DNA of 64,000 nucleotides from positions 744,001 through 808,000 of the forward strand of contig NC_134031.1 in assembly GCF_964204645.1 (NCBI RefSeq), in the 5' to 3' direction. Numbering within the stretch: position 1 is the stretch's first letter; every line of letters starts with the position of its first letter. Positions 61,478-64,000 of the stretch are shown piece after piece. A program made the position numbers and the translations under genes. The notes under the pieces are model-generated. The model was not told where the DNA came from, did not search any database, and saw nothing but the letters and a program-made list of their open reading frames with translations. The DNA is from Tubulanus polymorphus. Lineage: Eukaryota > Nemertea > Palaeonemertea > Tubulaniformes > Tubulanidae.

Positions 61478-61817
61478 ATGCGAAAAATGCCAAAGATGAA
61501 TCAAGTTTATGTGTATTCACCTCAATCGGGGTCCACTAAAACTTCATTATTTACAGAACCGCCTAGTAAATCAGCGCTATGTTTGAGGTCGATAAAACGA
61601 TTTATACGCAGGAATTTACTGGCGATTCTGTGCGTTCTGTTCGCTCTGTTCTGGTGCAGTTTAGCCGTCGTTATGATTCTCGTTTATTCGCAATATTTAC
61701 ATTACGTTCCGCCGCAAAATAAAACAATAACAACAACAATGTTAACTCCAACTGAAAATGGAATTATCCTCAGACCGACCATTCGAGCAATAATTGAAAA
61801 GCCTTCCGATAAAACAG
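61478..61817 (+). CDS. AGRN: Type II membrane-anchor first exon, probable agrin transmembrane form (partial gene)
   Basis: An ATG opens 113 codons: about 45 cytoplasmic residues with a basic end (RSIKRFIRR), one membrane span (LLAILCVLFALFWCSLAVVM, about 47-70), then a Thr-rich extracellular stalk with an NKT glycosylation site. Positive charge before the span and no signal cleavage site predict type II topology. The exon ends at 61817 with one base of a Gly codon before GTAAGT (phase 1), exactly as the NtA exon at 40080-40536 does. Vertebrate agrin likewise uses a secreted NtA first exon or a short type II anchor exon, joined to the same body at a Gly-Thr stalk. Residues themselves are not recognisably conserved, so the link rests on position, strand, topology and phase. 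It could instead start an unrelated gene. Confidence 0.65.
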
Positions 61818-63452
61818 GTAAGTAATAGAACAAATCAACATTAGAACGTGCTCCACCGCTGTTTACTCACTCCCACTCCCATAAACAACGCCATCTCCCT
61901 TAAAAATAGTATCGAATAAAAAAGTCCTGCAGTCGCCCAAAATCCTATCAATGGCGTAAATTTTCTTTCCAAAAACCACTATATACTTTATATTAAGGTA
62001 ACTATTTTGGAATCTGATGAAAATCCATTATGGTGACGTTTATATGAAGTAGGTGTTTTCCCCGGAGAGTGCTCGCAGATACCCCTCAGTTTCACCATGG
62101 ACTCTGTTTCAGAGTTTCGTTTCGACTCCAGACACCCCCCCCCCCGTCAAACTGAACCATTCATCAATTACCTCATATATCAACCTCGTATATAAACAAA
62201 TCTATTGTCAATCAATATTGTGGAAAGGTTTCCAATTATTGTACCACTGTTTATCCGAAATCTTTGTTCTTCTACGTATCGTCATAAAGCGTGCGGTGCC
62301 TACCGGTCCCATAATGCATTATATATTTATTGAAGAATGATGGGTAATTGGGTAACAATGGATCCGTTGAGTGGTAACAATGTTAACCGTTGATCGCCGT
62401 TGGTTACGACCTGTGTGCAGACGACAGATTCCTGTTGTTCGGATAATGGCATCGCGATGGATGTCGGATAGCGGGGGATTACACCCCGTATTAAACCAAG
62501 CGTCCGATCAATTAACATTGTACAAACACTGGAGAAAATGCCACTCGAATACGCATCATCTAGACCTACGTGGTAACATCGAAATGGCTGAAACTGAAAT
62601 TATAGTGAATGTATGAATAAGTCTACAGTCCATTTATTGATTAATAAGATTTGTTTTTCTGTGGTATTTCGCTTAAATATTGGAATACATACCTATAGGA
62701 CCTTAACGTGACCCCGAGAAACTCAAAATGCCCCGGTCTGGTACCAGTTCAGTACTGATTTCAAGGACTGTCAACGAGCGTCTTCTATTTCTCAAAAATA
62801 AATCACAGAAAAAAGAACAATTTGCCCTACGAAATCATGGCACGTTTCATGGTAACAATATCAGTCTCTTAAAACAGTATTTCAAAATTCGTTGGTGAAA
62901 GAACGGAATTGATAGCGCCAATATTTTTCCTGTCGCTGTCGTTGTCGTGTCAGTGATAAGGATGTATTAATTGCCATTTTTCATTTATTATTAGATCACA
63001 TTGAATTAACAGAAATATCGCGTATATCAGTAAAAAAGTGACCGGTTTTGGCCGCATGTAAATCGGCCACAGATGGTCGCAGCTTTGATGCACTTATTTT
63101 CTATCTCAGCAGTTTTATCAGCTACATGTAATACGTTTAGCCAATTGGTTTTCGCTGAAATGAAGCTGATATAAACCACTTCCAATACTCTATGCCTCAT
63201 TGCTGCTGTGATAAGCGAGGTTGGCTATTTTTCAAACGCGTAGTTGTTTTTCTGAACTCATGTCCGCAATCCTTACCACGCCGTATGTCACTATATATCG
63301 TGCAGACCTTTTTTTTTGGTTAGTCCATGTGTATTTGAATTCAACTCACGCTAAGACCTCAGAGCTGAAGAATTCTCTTAAGAGTTTGAGCTTTGGTATT
63401 TTTGGTCAGCGATCGAAAACATGAAGAAATCCTACCTGTTTTGTAAACACCT

Positions 63453-63612
63453 GGGCCCGGTTTCATAGACTGAGTATCAAAGTTATCCCTAGGGTTAAAT
63501 CCTCAATCTGGGTGACAACCACCATAGTAACAATGAGAAACCATGGTTATAACTGACAAATTTCAAAATGTTCCCAGGGATTATTTTGCTTCCACATCTA
63601 TGAAACCAGGCC
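63453..63612 (+). mobile_element. MITE family B copy
   Basis: GGGCCCGGTTTCATAGACTG at the left and ATCTATGAAACCAGGCC at the right are inverted ends. Interior words (AAGTTATCCCTAGGG, AACAATGAGAAACCATGG) match 29954-30110. Confidence 0.75.
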
Positions 63613-63735
63613 AAGGGGTTGCAGTTGCTCAAATGGTGGTCAAAGATAATCAACGGATAGATACCATAAACCTTTAATTGTCACTATGTCAACTATCCAC
63701 TGGTTAACTGTAACACATTTTTGAGCAACTGGCCC
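63613..63735 (+). mobile_element. MITE family A copy
   Basis: GCAGTTGCTCAAATGGTGGT at the left and TTTGAGCAACTGGCCCCAGG at the right are inverted ends. The interior (AAAGATAATC, TCACTATGTCAACTATCCAC) matches 29780-29885. It abuts the family B copy with no gap. Confidence 0.7.
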
Positions 63736-64000
63736 CAGGGCTCTGTACAACAGACATTCCTTTTGCCAGGCGTTTATTTGTATTATCTAAGTTATATTTT
63801 AAGATAAAATTTATTACAGTATCATCTAGCTGGCAATCGTGTCCTGAGCATTACCGTAAGCTTTTAAAAATGAAGAATGTTTCCACAATAAATTGCTTAA
63901 TTTGACAGAATGCGGCATTCAATTAATGATGTCTACTGGAATTAACGGATCGCTATGTATTCTGGGGGAATGTAGACATTGACCGCCACTGTTCGAGCTC

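Larger units (their letters stand above)
61818..64000. other. Downstream intron or flank, no exon seen
   Basis: If the agrin model holds, this is the intron before the shared body. No Kazal/follistatin-type Cys pattern is visible in any frame. A C-homopolymer lies near 62133-62145, and paired MITE copies at 63453-63735. Open frames here have no recognisable content. Confidence 0.5.

Overview
This is a gene-rich animal nuclear DNA window. Genes are split by short GT-AG introns, intergenic DNA is AT-rich, and short inverted-repeat elements and minisatellites are abundant. Gene content and protein style fit an invertebrate bilaterian, most likely a lophotrochozoan such as a mollusc or brachiopod. 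That placement is an inference from protein similarity remembered by family; no search was run.

Layout, all on the + strand unless stated. (1) 2996-8444: an EGFL7/EGFL8-like secreted protein in 8 exons (signal sequence, EMI, EGF, Ca-binding EGF, coiled coil). (2) 10274-10803, minus: an unrecognised gene whose single exon is broken by one apparent frameshift. A possible coding exon, also minus, lies at 11502-11830. (3) 12696-19908: a full Roquin (RC3H) gene in 16 coding exons plus a likely 5' UTR exon. (4) 22945-24090: an intronless rhodopsin-class orphan GPCR. (5) 25078-36901: a complete G9a/GLP (EHMT) H3K9 methyltransferase in 25 coding exons. (6) 40080-40536 and 61478-61817: two first coding exons, one with a signal peptide and agrin NtA domain, the other a type II membrane anchor. 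Both end in phase 1 after the first base of a codon. I read them as the alternative secreted and membrane first exons of one agrin gene whose body lies past the window's right edge.

The genes do not form one pathway. Roquin acts on mRNA in the cytoplasm, EHMT acts on chromatin, and EGFL7-like and agrin are extracellular-matrix proteins.

Repeats fill most of the rest. At least five short inverted-repeat families are visible. One is a 395-bp element flanked by a 15-bp direct repeat and carrying a hammerhead-ribozyme-like core. Several minisatellites reuse the terminal motif of the inverted-repeat elements, which suggests the elements seed tandem arrays. A CTG array of about 52 units lies in the large agrin intron.
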